Of a stretch of DNA of 64,000 bases, positions 1 to 11,851 are shown piece by piece. The notes beneath the pieces are model-generated. The model was not told the DNA's origin and did not search any database. It saw only the letters and a list, made by a program, of their open reading frames with translations. Position 1 is the first letter of the stretch. Each line of letters opens with the position of its first letter. Location of the stretch: assembly GCF_965638725.1 (NCBI RefSeq), contig NC_134949.1, positions 114,197,378 through 114,261,377 of the forward strand, in the 5' to 3' direction. This DNA is from Aptenodytes patagonicus (taxonomy: Eukaryota; Chordata; Aves; Sphenisciformes; Spheniscidae). The position numbers and the translations under genes were made by a program.

Positions 1-128
1 TTCAGTGAGACGCTTGTAGGGCGATCAACAGTTTGAGCATTTGGCCACCAAGAGAGATTCATTAGAAATAATAATGATGATGTGTATGAGAACTTAGTTT
101 ACTTCTACAACAACGTCATCTCAAACAG
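1..128 (+). pseudogene. ABCC13: ABCC13 exon fragment, TMD2 intracellular region (partial 5')
   Basis: The frame starts at base 1 and reads FSETLVG, then AFGHQERF, which matches the conserved FxETLxG...VIRAFxxQERF stretch of ABCC transporters. All 42 codons align with ABCC1 without a gap. The exon ends SN plus AG, then gtactt, leaving an Arg codon split AG|G with the next exon. The conserved Arg of VIRAF is TGA at 34-36, the expected decay product of a CGA codon at a CpG. The 5' end of the exon lies outside the window. Confidence 0.85.
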
Positions 129-941
129 GTACTTTACAGCAGTTCTGCATCTGTGACTGAGACCTCCTTCTGTAGAATTCCACAACTAAGTGTTTACCTT
201 TAGTCAGAGTAAACCCACTGAGAAACAGAAGGACAAGAGCAATTTATCCACTACTCTTTGTAATGAATGCATAGATTATGTCTAAGCACTAGGATGATTT
301 CTTCTTTATGTACCAGAAACTAGCAGGTTTATAGAAAATATGCATATGCTGTCTGGGATGAGAATATTAAAAAAAAAAAAAGTTTACCAATACATCATAA
401 GCATGGACTGTACTACATTTCAACTAACAATTCCTCTTACAAGTTTATGAACAAATCTAATTTATATATCAGTAGTTCATGTGAAAGTAACCTGGTGTCT
501 CTACCTACAGGCACCAGGTAGGTCTTGAGAGTGGAATCTTGGGTTTAAGGAAGTAAGTCCATTTACTCTCCTTCCTTTGTGATTCAGTTCAGTTACAGGC
601 AGAGATGAGCAAGGAGAAGATTTTCAGTTCTGGTTTTCAGTCATATACTTGAATCTTTTCCAGATAGGAAGAGTAGGAAAGGAGCATGAGGAGTGAAGGG
701 AGCACTAGCCGGGAGTTGAGAGACCTGCATTTTGTTTTTAGCGGTACTACCAGTTCTGTGTATGTCATATTCCCTCCCCAGTCCATCTGTAAAATGGGAA
801 TGGTAGTACTTACCTCTTTTGTAAAGTGGGTAAATTGCTAATACAATGATCTCAAAGAGTCATTATATTAGCAATACGTTCACTATACTATAAAAAATTT
901 TGTAGGTTATTTGCTTTTTTCTTTGCCTTGATTTACTACAG

Positions 942-1068
942 GTAACTATCATTCAGGCTTGAATTTCTGGGAAATTTAATGGTGTTCTTTGCTGCACTGT
1001 TTGTAGTACTGGCTGGAAATACAGTGAGTTCTTCTACAGTGGTTTTATCGATATCCTATGCTCTAAAT
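942..1068 (+). pseudogene. ABCC13: ABCC13 exon, TMD2 membrane helices
   Basis: A strong acceptor (long pyrimidine tract, then ctacag) precedes 942. After one base completing the Arg codon there are exactly 42 codons, as in ABCC1. They read LSFRLEFLGNLMVFFAALF and end SYALN before gtaaat; the middle is strongly hydrophobic. The codon that is Trp (WLA.RLE) in the family is TAA at 943-945, an in-frame stop. A shorter alternative acceptor at 955-956 (attcag) would skip the stop but would change the phase, so it would not rescue the frame. Confidence 0.83.
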
Positions 1069-2453
1069 GTAAATAATGGTATAAATTTTTTGCTGCTACC
1101 ACATTGCATATGAAAAGGGAAGAATACATACAACAAAGTTGAGTAGGTGAATATACACGATGGCATCAATGAAACTAAATCCCGTGGGCAGAACAGAGTT
1201 TTCCATTGAATTCCATTAATTCTGGGAAGCTTCCCATTAATTATTTTCCACTTCTGAATTTAGATGAAATAATAATTATTGAAACATATTTTAAAATCAA
1301 GTTAATCAAACTAGGTATGATTTATTTTTAAAAGTGTTTCGTTAAAGCAAATAAGAAGCCTGGTCATGTACAACTATACTTCATATTTGATTTCTTGTTC
1401 TTGCTCACTTACTGAATGTTATGTGGGAATGTTTACTTAAAAGTTTACTAAAATAACTTGCTTTGGCATTGTCCTTGTAAAAGTAGTATGTGAGAGCCAC
1501 ATTTGAAATGTGTCTTGAAGTAAGGTAAACCATATTGATAAGTTGCTAGTTAAAATAAATCTTAAGTATTATGTATACATGAACTAAGCATCCAAGTTTC
1601 TTTAACCTTGTGGTGCTTAGGAGCCCAGTGGTGTCCAGATTCTCACTGTGGTAAGTGCTTCAGAAACACAGCTGACAGATACGAATGAATAGAAATAAAA
1701 AATAGAGAGAGACAATTACCTGTCATGGCCTATCCACATCTTCCCCCAACTCACAAGAGTTCCATTTTCTATTATTCAGAGATAGAACGATCTCCTTTAT
1801 ATCATCATATACTGTCATCATGATGACAGTCACACGTACTGCACAGTTTTTCACCTTCATCTGATGTCAAATTGACACCATTCTTTATTTAGTTACATAC
1901 GGCATCACAAAATGGTTGACTCTCAGAATTCTTTTGGCTTACTTTTTCCTATAGAAGAGGGAATATTTAACCACAGAATTGGTACCATGGAAGTGGTACC
2001 AGTTCTGTCTGCAGAAGCATTCCCAGTGCTTGAAGATGACAGATTTGGCAGACATGATACACCAAATACATATCTCCATTGCAAGTTCTTTTTTCTGTAT
2101 TGCTAGCTTACTTACCCACAATATGAGCCATATATGTTTTTCCTTTCAACATATCATACAATTATTGTGCACTACTGAAGTAGTTTCAGATTTCTGGAGC
2201 TGTTACATTAGTGAAAATTACAACAGCCATTGGGCAGCCTGAAAGCAGACAAGAAGTGCTCAGAGGAACACTGAGATCGGTGATTTTCTAAGTGATAGTT
2301 CATTTGGTGTGCCATCATTTTCTGTACACTTTTTGGCTTCTGTGATTAAGCATCCAGCTTATGAGATGATTGAATTCAGGGTAAGTTTTGAAATCAGTAT
2401 TCTATTCTAGTAGAGTCAAATTTTTATGTCCTACAATGCAACTATTTCCCCAG

Positions 2454-2555
2454 ATAATTCAGAGTCTAAATTTTCGAGTGCATAAAGCATGTGAAATTGA
2501 GACCAATGCAGTTTCAATTGAAAGAGTTTGTGAATATGCAAAAATGGATAACGAA
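2454..2555 (+). pseudogene. ABCC13: ABCC13 exon, TMD2 end and linker
   Basis: The exon has 34 intact codons: IIQSLNF, then EIETNAVSIERVCEYAKMDNE. They match the family's ITQTLNWLVR...EIETNIVAVERI.EY segment. The acceptor is ttccccag and the donor is gtgagc. The donor lies in a 21-bp tandem duplication, so a second in-phase donor follows at 2577. There is no lesion in this exon. Confidence 0.85.
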
Positions 2556-2597
2556 GTGAGCATTCTTCTTGAAATGGTGAGCATTCTTCTGGAATAT
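2556..2597 (+). repeat. 21-bp tandem duplication carrying a second splice donor
   Basis: gtgagcattcttct occurs at 2556-2569 and again at 2577-2590, a period of 21 bases with a few later substitutions. Both copies begin with a usable gtgagc donor. Use of the second would add seven in-frame codons (VSILLEM). Confidence 0.8.
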
Positions 2598-3501
2598 TTA
2601 ATTTATGTGCATAGAAAATTACTAACTTAGATTGGCTTTAATATTGGTGAGTGGTAATAGCAGGTTATAATTTGTTATTAAATACTTTCTAATTTTTTTT
2701 TACATTGAGAATAATATGTAGCTTCTTCATTACATTTATAGTCATAGCAGTTTTATTCCTATTTTGACCAGTACATTTCCTGGCATCCTTCTTAGCAATA
2801 GATTTTGTAGTAAGACTAATGCAGCTACAGCTCAGGAGAACTCTCTATGCTATGTGCAACCAGGAGGAGCATTTTAAGAGGGGAATAGAGGAAGAGAGGC
2901 CTGTCAGACCCCTAACTGTTACTCACCTCATATCTGGAGAGACATTTGTTTCAAACCGATTTGCCTTGGTTATTGTGCTTTTCTGGACGTAGTGCCCATG
3001 TCAAGTATGGAAGCATAAGAGCCTTGGTCTGTCTCGGAAACAAGACTCTCTTCTACATCTTCATTCTCTTTTACCCTTCCCCCATGTTTATGTTTCTTAA
3101 CCTTTGTTCACATCTTTCTGTTCTCTCCTGCTCTACTTTGTAAAACACAATGTTTCTCATAAAATAGCCATTTTAAATATCTGGGAGATTAGGCATCAGA
3201 TTAAATTCAGTTCCTGTCAATTGATGGAACAGATACCAGACTATTAGCAACTACCCAATTAAACTGAGTTTACTTTTTTAAATGTGTGTGTAACGTTGTT
3301 AAAAAAAAACACAACCCAAAACCAAAGCCCCTAAAAAACCCAGTTGGAATGTTTCTGCCCGGTATGCATGAAAGTAGGTTCTCCTTCCCTTATATTGCAT
3401 TGGAATTATCCTAAACCTGTTGGGATAATTTTCCTAATGTTTTTATTAACTTGTAACATTTTTACTGTCATGTACTGAAATACCAATGGTTTTAATTCCA
3501 G

Positions 3502-3643
3502 GAACCGTGGATAATGTCAAAAAGACCACCAGTGGGGTGGCCCAGTAGAGGAATAATAGAGTTTGTTAACTACAAGGCTCAGTACAGGAAGGATCTTGGT
3601 TTAGTCCTGAATTTACCCTTTTCAGACACAGAGTAAAGAGAAG
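3502..3643 (+). pseudogene. ABCC13: ABCC13 exon, entry to NBD2, with 2-nt loss
   Basis: The exon reads EPWIMSKRPPVGWPSRG, then NYKAQYRKDLGLVL, matching APW..KRPPP.WPSKG...NY.VRYR..LDLVL of ABCC2. The exon is 142 nt; the phase of its neighbours requires a multiple of three (144). The shortfall lies near 3633: TAA (3634-3636) is in frame, while the expected end (Lys-Glu-Lys, aaa gag aag, before gtactg) is shifted by one frame. Two bases have been lost just before the 3' splice boundary. Confidence 0.83.
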
Positions 3644-4309
3644 GTACTGTATACAACAAGAAATAAATCAGAGGTATAAAATTCTGTTTCCCAACTTTCT
3701 ACTTCAGAAAGATTTCATATGGGGAGACTCCAATACCAGATACAGCAAGACGATGTTGAACAGGGAAGATGTGAAGTGGATACAACGTTATAGAAAACAC
3801 AAATGAGAAAAGGAAAAGTATTTTCTCCTGCTATGTAGAAATTCTTATCCCTGTAAGAAACTGAGATGTGTTTTATGAATTTGGCAGTTTTAAGGAAGAT
3901 CCAGATTTGAAATTAAACCTCTTGTCCACTGTGCTGAATATTTATGTAGAGAAATACGCTGCCACATTAGTGCTAATCAACTTTGGGTTTGGGATCAAGG
4001 AACACCAGGCGAGACCTAGTTTAGAGTCATTGGTTTGAGCTGAGGAGGGCTAGACAAAAGGGAGGGGAAAAGGAAAGGATTCCCACTGAACCAGGCATAG
4101 GCTGTACAGCTTCTGAAGGAGAGCTGTGATTGTGAGTCATGTGTTCCAAAAGTGAGTTTTAAACAGTTTTATCCACCTATAGGATTGCATGTTGGTGAAA
4201 GAAACAGAAGTTTTGAACTGAAAGTTGAAACTGAATTCACTAATCATTTTTCATATAGAATGCATAGCATGGAAAGTTATAGTCTTTATCAGAAAACTTT
4301 CTGTTTCAG

Positions 4310-4468
4310 GTTGGAATTGTTGGAAGAACAGGAACTGGTAAATCAACACTGACAAATTGCTTCTTTAGAGTTCTAGAGGGATCTGAAGGCAAAATAGTTA
4401 TCGATGGAATTGATACATCAACTATGGGACTCCTCGACCTACATGAAAATCTTAACATTATTCCACAG
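4310..4468 (+). pseudogene. ABCC13: ABCC13 exon, Walker A of NBD2
   Basis: The exon has 53 intact codons between ctgtttcag and gtgaga. It begins [20 protein letters not shown], a Walker A loop with the essential Gly, Lys and Ser kept (the family usually has GAGKS), and ends LNIIPQ with the Q-loop glutamine. The match to ABCC1/ABCC2 is gap-free. It carries no lesion itself but lies downstream of three. Confidence 0.9.
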
Positions 4469-6966
4469 GTGAGATGTGTTTTAGAGGTAACTATTATTTT
4501 TTTTGACTAACACAAGACACTTTATTTTTTTTGGAGAAATTATAACCCCAAAGTCCACAGGCTACCAAGAGACAGAGGCATAAAACTCCAGTAGCATTTT
4601 ACTGATCTTTGAAAACAGGCCCTGTTATGGCCTATCAGGTTTTAGAATTGAATTTTTGAGAATCTTAGCTATTTGATTAGACAATAATCTTCAGTACTGC
4701 TGGCATAATGCTATCCTGAAAAATGTCACAACTGCATGTTGGCAACTATATGGAAGAAGCCTCAAAACAGGGAGACCACAAGTATGACATAAGGTTTTAT
4801 TATGCCAGGTTTAGTTTAACAGTCTCAGCTAGAATAACTCATGTTCTCCAGAATCTCTATGTGTATAGCTACATATGGTGTTTTCAAGTCCCACCTGAAG
4901 GCAAAACTATTTTAAAATAACTCTGTCTGAAGAATGTAGGGAATAAAGTGATGTATACACAAATCATGTAATATGTATTTAAAGTAATCTGCTATGGTCT
5001 GTCACGTGAAGCTGTCCCTGCTTACTTCAGAACAGGGCAGGAAACTCAAGACTAGTTCACATATCATTAGGGTTGTGTTCATGCTGGTAAACTGATTTAC
5101 GTTGAAATGCTGTAGTACAGAGTAAAACCTAAGACACAAATTTAACGGTCACCTGAAGACTTTTTTCATGTTCCTGAGTGCCATTCATAAAACCATTTTT
5201 GTGCACGGGTGATGTTAATATCAGTTATAATAAATTTATCTGACATTTTCCAAAGGAAGGTCTATTATTTTTCCTAGCTTTTTTGGAGCTTTAACTCTGG
5301 TAGTATTTCCTGTGTGTCTCTACCATAGCCTGTGCATGGAGACAAGGCTAATATTTAAACCAAAATAGCTTGGGTCTTTCCAAGAATGAGCTGAATAGAA
5401 AAAAAAAAATGTATATATTCCTTCAAATCCTTGGCTGCTTTTCCTTTGAGAAATATATTTGCTCAGGGGAATGATAAATTTACAGGTTTTGACATAACTT
5501 TAGGGTCAGAAATGGCAATACTAAACCAAATTTTATTATGCTGCAGGACTTCAAAACACGATAATTCATACATGCTCGGTTGTAACTTTTTTCTTGTTTT
5601 AAGCAGCTAATACTCTATGAATCTGCACAACGTCTGACAGTTATAAATTACACAGTATTTATTTTCTCAACTGCAGTTGCAGGTCTGATTTACTGTGGAT
5701 GGAGTATATTGGATCCACATCAAGGCAACTAAATTGAGAGAGGTACAGGAAAATTCAGTGAACTAACAAGCTGGGATCAGACAAGGAAACTAGAACTGGA
5801 AGGATGGAAAAATGGAGACTGGAGCTTGTGGAGAGTAGGCGCAGTCTGGAGTGTTGAACTGCATGGGTCGGGAAAATGGAACTGGACGAAGATAAAAGTC
5901 TGGGACAGAAAAAAGGGCATGGCAAGATAGCAAAGCTTTCAGTGTGCACACACGTTTTCAGATCAGTCAAATATATCGAATGCAAACAGTTCTTAACAAT
6001 CATAATAAAGCACAGACTTGCAAATTCCTTTAATGATGTTCTAATGCAAGTAACATGAAGTTTACATGAAGAATATGCACAAGATCTCATACCATTTTAA
6101 CAGTCCTTCTTGGTCACCTAGCTCCCTCAAAATTATCACTGTTCCACTTGCATGTAACTTGCTAGTGAATGTTGTTGGCCTTTTACACTCTACCAACTGG
6201 GTCACAACCACTGTGACTGCACTTAGTCAAGGTGTCTCTTCGCTGCCTCTAAAAACGTCAGTTCTGTTTATAAATCTGTGCAGGTATTCATATGTTGTCA
6301 AGTACTACTTCCTAAATGTGCCTTTTTAAGAAAAAGGCTTTTGTGTGCATCCAAAAAAGTGTTTAGACTTAACTACCGAATGCTTGTTTCTACAGTCGTA
6401 AGTGCTGGATGTGACCCATATGCATCCTGGCATCTACTAGTCTACATGTACTTTTCCGGACATTCCCTGCGGTATTCAGTGCACAGAAGCTAGTGATGCT
6501 CATTGAATAAACATTTATGCAACAAATGCTTTTGTTCTTATTGCTGAATATGTCACCTTTCCTGTCGGAAATTAAGAAAATTTGACTTATAATCATAGCC
6601 GCCTAATTTTTCTTGAGAGCGCTCGTGAATGTAGTATCCAGTGCTTCACAAACTTGACAGTAGTAATAATTCATATGTTGTTGCAGTTGCCAGATGCTGG
6701 GTCTTTAGTCGGCCATAGAACTGGTAGCACAAAGAATGCATAAGAAATCTCCTGCGCTTTACATTTCACATTTATGAAGACCTGAGCACACTGAGACCCC
6801 ACGTGATTTTGTCTTTTCATCCACCAGCTTCAAAATGTTACAATTTCCCTTGCAAAGCTTCATTTCCAAAATTACTTGTCCCAGTTCCCTATGTTAATGT
6901 AAGGCTTTATGGCAGACTTTTTAGGTTTGTGTTGGAACTGTGCACTCGCATTCTGCTGTTATTTAG

Positions 6967-7133
6967 GACCCCGTCTTGTTTCCTGGGACGCTGCAGTCAA
7001 ATTTGGATCCACATGGAAAACACTCTGATCTTGAACTGTGGGAGGTACTGGAACTGCGTGACTTACAGGATTTTGTCCAGTCACTCCCAAAGAGGCTCCT
7101 TCATGAGATTTCAGAAGGTGGTGAAAATCTCAG
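6967..7133 (+). pseudogene. ABCC13: ABCC13 exon, NBD2 helical subdomain
   Basis: The exon begins DPVLFPGTLQSNLDP and ends EISEGGENL plus two bases, matching DPVLFSGSLRMNLDP...ECAEGGENL of ABCC1. It has 55 codons plus AG, then gtatat. The split Ser codon AG|T joins correctly to the next exon. There is no lesion in it. Confidence 0.9.
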
Positions 7134-8103
7134 GTATATAAACGAGAAAGTGCTATTGCAGTTATTTTCTGGTACTGTAAAACTGTGTTCCTCCCAGAGA
7201 ATTTACTTCAGAAAGTATCAGTACAAAAATGACACTTCTCCTGTCATTCAAAGTACAATTATTCTGGTAGTATGAGTTTCTTTGAGGTGGCCAGCTGGTC
7301 GCAACTGTATTAAGTCCTATGGCCTGTGCTGTATGGGAAGCCAAGGAAGTAGACTATTTTCAGCTCAAGTATATGAGTAGGTGTAAAGGAGTGGGGGGGA
7401 GGGAGGGGCAATTCACGCACCCCGTAATTAGATTTGGATAGAAATGTGCTCATTTATTTAAATTTGAAAAACAAAACAAAACCAAAAAAACACCAAACCT
7501 GGAAGGAAGGCAAAACTGCAGAGAGCTTGTGCCTTTGCTTTATTTGCTTAGGCAAAGGAACTCATTTTTTCCTTGGAAAACATTAACCCATAGTTACGTA
7601 AGGAAGGTGATGCTTGAAATAAAAGCAGTCTAAGCATTAGGAGACAAATACTGAAGCTTTCAGCAGCAAAGGGGCAGGTCTTAAATGGAGTGTACTGAGT
7701 ATCAACTTGAATTTTTTTGACAGATCCTTTTCAGGGGGAAGTTCCTAGAAGCCATACACCACAGCTAACACATAGGGGTATCCAAACTTTCACACTGAAC
7801 ATTATTAAAAAGTGGTTTAGCATTCAGTTTGGCTTATTCAGAGTCTCCATTGTAATGTGAATATAGAAGTTGAAGGCGAGACTAGGTTTACACTACGAAG
7901 TTCAGCCACAGGTGTTTAAAAGTCACACCTTAACTATTATTGGTATGCCGAGCAAGAAGAAATCAAAACTTCCAAAGCAAGGTGAACATATTTCACTAGT
8001 CTTTTTAGAAGTATAAAGTGTTGTTAAGAAAGATAGAACAGGTAGGCTCCGCAGTAATCTCAGCTTTATGTTGTTCTCCCCTTCCTCAATGTGCCTGACC
8101 TGA

Positions 8104-8343
<240 letters not shown>

Positions 8344-8831
8344 TAAACCATTTTAAAAATAAATGGCTTCATTTAAATGCATCAGTTTTCAGACTTACTA
8401 AAATTTACACTCCAACACTTTTTACCTTAGTATCTTTGTATCTCTACAATCCAAGGTATCACAAAAGACTTGAGCATCAATATTAATTTAATATTGATAG
8501 CCTGTGTTCTGTTTCCCCCTTCTAATTACAGAATTAATTTAATATTTTTCCTGCTAAGGTACAGGTATAAGCTACTATTAAGACCACTTAATTCTTTAGA
8601 GTAAATGGACTATACTGTAGCATTGTTACCAATTAAGCAAAAATGCCGTTTTCAAAAGGCTTTTTTTAATATAGGAGCTCCTAGCTTTACAAACTGATGA
8701 ATTACCTAGTGCAATGATACTTCTTGTAAATAAAAGTTCCCATTATCCAGAGATATCTGTATTAGGACTGGAAAATACTGTTGAAGAGCTGATTTTTCTT
8801 CTCCTGTAACCTTTCTGCTTTTGCATTGTAG

Positions 8832-8943
8832 AGTGCTTGTTCCGGATGCAGGAAGGATTCTAGAATATGATACGCCACACGATTTGTCACAACGAAACGG
8901 TGCCTTTTCTAAAACGGTTGCAGAGGCTGGGATAAGAAGATAA
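8832..8943 (+). pseudogene. ABCC13: ABCC13 terminal coding exon
   Basis: In the ancestral frame the exon reads VLVPDAGRILEYDTPHDL, ends AGIRR, and stops at TAA 8941-8943. This matches the ABCC C-terminus (V.VLD.G.I.EYG.P..LL...G.F...AKEAG). The acceptor is ttgcattgtag. Because of the upstream 11-nt loss it is read out of frame after splicing. Confidence 0.88.
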
Positions 8944-9233
8944 AGAAAACTAATGAATGAATTCTTAATGAAGATGAGAACTCCTTACTCCAGTAAACAC
9001 TCGAGGGATATGTGGCATTCCTGATGTTTTGAGTAGCTTGCTTACTCAAAAGCTCCTCACAACACTGCTGTTTACTACAACTACAATCTGTATATATTGA
9101 TCAGGTTTCTTAAAATAACTTTCTGATTTTATACAAATCACTTATTTTGATCATAATGGTGCTGGAACAACATAATGAAGCAGTAATTTTCATGGCCTGT
9201 TTTAACTGTTGCACTAGTAAAGACAGATTGAAA

Positions 9234-9239
9234 AATAAA
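9234..9239 (+). promoter_or_regulatory. Polyadenylation signal AATAAA, probable ABCC13 3' end
   Basis: A canonical AATAAA lies 291 bases after the ancestral ABCC13 stop codon, followed by a tgctgttc stretch. It is the first canonical hexamer after the terminal exon and lies just before the LTR insertion, so the old transcript end was probably here. Confidence 0.5.
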
Positions 9240-9352
9240 TCTTGCTGTTCACACACTGGTTTTAATTAAAAAATAGTACTTAATGAAGTTGCTCTCACGT
9301 TATGCCCTTTTAGTTAATACATCCTTATTATGATTGCAAATTCATTAAAACC

Positions 9353-9888
9353 TGTCCTGGTTTCGGCAGGGATAGAGTTAATTTCCTTTCTAGTAGCTGG
9401 TACAGTGTTTTGGATTTAGGATGAGAACAAAGTTGATAACGCACCGATGTTTTAGTTGTTGCTAAGCAGTGCTTACACTAGCCAAGGACTTTTTAGTTTT
9501 CCATGCTCTACTGACCGAGAAGGCTGGAGGTGCACAAGAAGCTGGGAGGGGGCACAGCCAAACTGGCCAAAGGGACGTTCCATACCATGTGACGTCACGC
9601 TCAGTACATACACTGGGGAAAGCTGGCCGGGGGGGCCGCTGCTCGGGGACTGGCTGGGCATCGGTCGGCGGGTGGTGAGCAATTGCACTGTGCATCACTT
9701 GCTTTGTGTATTGTTATTATTATCATATTATTATTATCATTTTATTTCAATTATTAAACTGTTTTTATCTCAACCCACGAGTTTTTCTAATTTGTGCTCT
9801 TCCAATTCTCTCCCCCATCCCACCGGGTGGGGGGAGTGAGCGAGCGGCTGCGTGGTGCTTAGTTGCCGACTGAAATTAAACCACGACA
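9353..9888 (+). mobile_element. Solo LTR of an endogenous retrovirus, copy 1
   Basis: The element runs from TGTCCTGGTTTCGGCAGGG to AAATTAAACCACGACA (536 bp, TG...CA ends). It is flanked by a perfect 5-bp target duplication, aaacc, at 9348-9352 and 9889-9893. Five-base duplications are typical of ERVL-like elements. No internal retroviral sequence adjoins it, so it is a solo LTR left by LTR-LTR recombination. It holds an intact CRE palindrome TGACGTCA (9590-9597), a degraded TATA region, an ATT-rich microsatellite (about 9713-9745) and an ATTAAA. Small open frames inside it are not genes. Confidence 0.88.
9590..9597 (+). promoter_or_regulatory. CRE-like palindrome in LTR copy 1
   Basis: TGACGTCA is a perfect cAMP-response element / ATF site. 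It lies where a retroviral U3 promoter would be, about 20 bases before the family's TATA position (here decayed to TACATACA). Activity is an inference only. Confidence 0.5.
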
Positions 9889-9893
9889 AAACC

Positions 9894-11851
9894 CCAAACT
9901 GCTTATTGTGTGGACATACAGGCAGATGTCACTTGGTGCTGATTTTTAGGACATGCATATTTGCATCTATACTTAGGTAATTCTTGAGGCCATAAACTTG
10001 CCACATTAAGTTAATTTTCCTTTTGACCTTGTGATTTCCGAACAAATGAAAAATGGTTTCAAATGACTGAAAACCATTTCTTATGTAGCTAATTGAGCAT
10101 TACAAAATCACATTGTGAAAGAATCCCAGAAAAATGGGAGTCAGGTGCGGCTATCTCTTTCTTTGCTAGTAGATTTTTAATGCAAACCTCAATACTAATT
10201 ACAGCAGCAGGACAGGTTATGTACATTTACTGAAAGTGTCAGTTAACCATGCCTTGTCAGCTAACCATGCCTATGCTTCTGTAGGCCACATAAATACTCG
10301 TTTTCATTTTTATTACAGTTCCTAAAACTCTTCAAATTCAATACCAACTCAATCTTCAAAAACTAAGAGAAGATGCCCATGAACTGCTTTGAAAATAATA
10401 AAGTACATTAATAAAGTTTCAGTCTACAGCCCTGTTATATTACTTTAATATTGACACCTGGTTAATATCAAGTAGGATCTTAATTTCTTGCCCGATAGCA
10501 AGCAAACCATATTTGCTGTTTTAGAAAGGTGGTGAGAAGTGATGGAGGCTCTCTGAAGAGAGTGCCTCCAAGATGTGATTCTACTACAGTGAAGGTGAAT
10601 GATTTCTCTATCCTTTCCTGAAGGTAAAAAAGAAAGCCTGTCTTCCTACATTACAAACAGAGTACTATCTAGTTTAATTGGCTACAAAACACAACTAAAT
10701 ATACTATCAATCACTTGCACAAAACTATTAGAAGCATATAATGATTTTAGACTAGGAACAACCCTGCCCAAGTAACTATTATCTTCTGAAAGTCCTGGAG
10801 AGGCTGGTGTGACAGAACGTTTCTCAGGAGAGAGAACAGCTTCCTGCTTTTCATCTCTGTTTTCCCCTTCTCTCCCCCCCGAGTGAGGCCAACAGTACCT
10901 TCCCAACAGAGCAGAACCTTCTCGTACCAACATTTAACTTCCCTGCAACATTCAAAGTGCCACAGGCAGGCTCTTCTGGGACTCCGCTTCCCCCAACCTT
11001 GTCCCCATCCCTTGCCCACCTTCGTGCTCCCCTCCAAACCCACCCTTACCTGCAAGCATCGCAGGAGGAACTGGAAAGGACTGAAGCGAGTGCCATTCCT
11101 AAACTGATTAATGAGTTTTAGGTGTAAGGCTAGGGGAGGTAGACTTCAGTACCTCAGAGACCAACCCCTTTTGCAAGGTCCAGAGAAAATAATCTGAGGA
11201 CTGGCATCAGTGCACGGTAATTTTTACTTTTATTTGTGGGGAGGCGGGGTTTCTGTGCTTACTGGTGGGCTGACATAGCTTCAGACTACCTTCAGACCAC
11301 AGCTGGGAAAAGCTGCAGACTGAATAATTGAGAAGTCTGAGAGAAAAGAAAATGGTGGACTAGCGTCAGCAAAAGCCAAATAGCCATCCCTCCTCTTTCA
11401 GCCATCTGTAGTCCTCACATACAGCTATACTTTGAAAAAGGAGGTGCAGTGGAGGCAGAAGCAGCATGATATGCTCCTGCTATGTTTTCATGCACCAATA
11501 GCTTGCCGAAGTAAATCATCTAACAGGCTTAGGGTAAGGCAGGAAAAGGCAATGTTGCAGTAAGAATTTCACCCAGGGTCTGCAACCTCTACTCTCCTCA
11601 CACACCTGATGTGAAAGAGACTCACTGTAAGAAACAAAGAGGGACCCCTTGGCTGCCTCAAGTCCAGTATTAATTCAGCCTTTGCAGTACCCAACCCACC
11701 AAACACAATGTCGCCAGCTAACTCCCTTGCCAGCGCAGACAAAGCCATGTCATAGCCCTGCAGGCCGGCTCAGCACATACCTCACCTCTCCTGCACTTTC
11801 TCGTCCAAACAGCAACTCTCCTATGCCTCCAGGGCATTTGGGGATCAGGCC
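9894..11851. other. Intergenic spacer between the two LTRs
   Basis: I see no gene. There is a short 18-bp imperfect tandem (gtcagttaaccatgcc, at 10238 and 10256) and C-rich unique sequence around 10860-11060. The open frames at 10682-11107 and 11649-11876 show no domain, splice context or codon signal. Confidence 0.5.

Noticed and set aside
6803..7141. 112-codon frame over an ABCC13 exon
   Set aside because: It reads the exon out of frame; the homologous frame is the one starting DPVLFPG.
9456..9839. 127-codon frame inside LTR copy 1, and the 80- and 95-codon frames in copy 2
   Set aside because: LTRs are noncoding; the frames are not shared in phase between the two copies.
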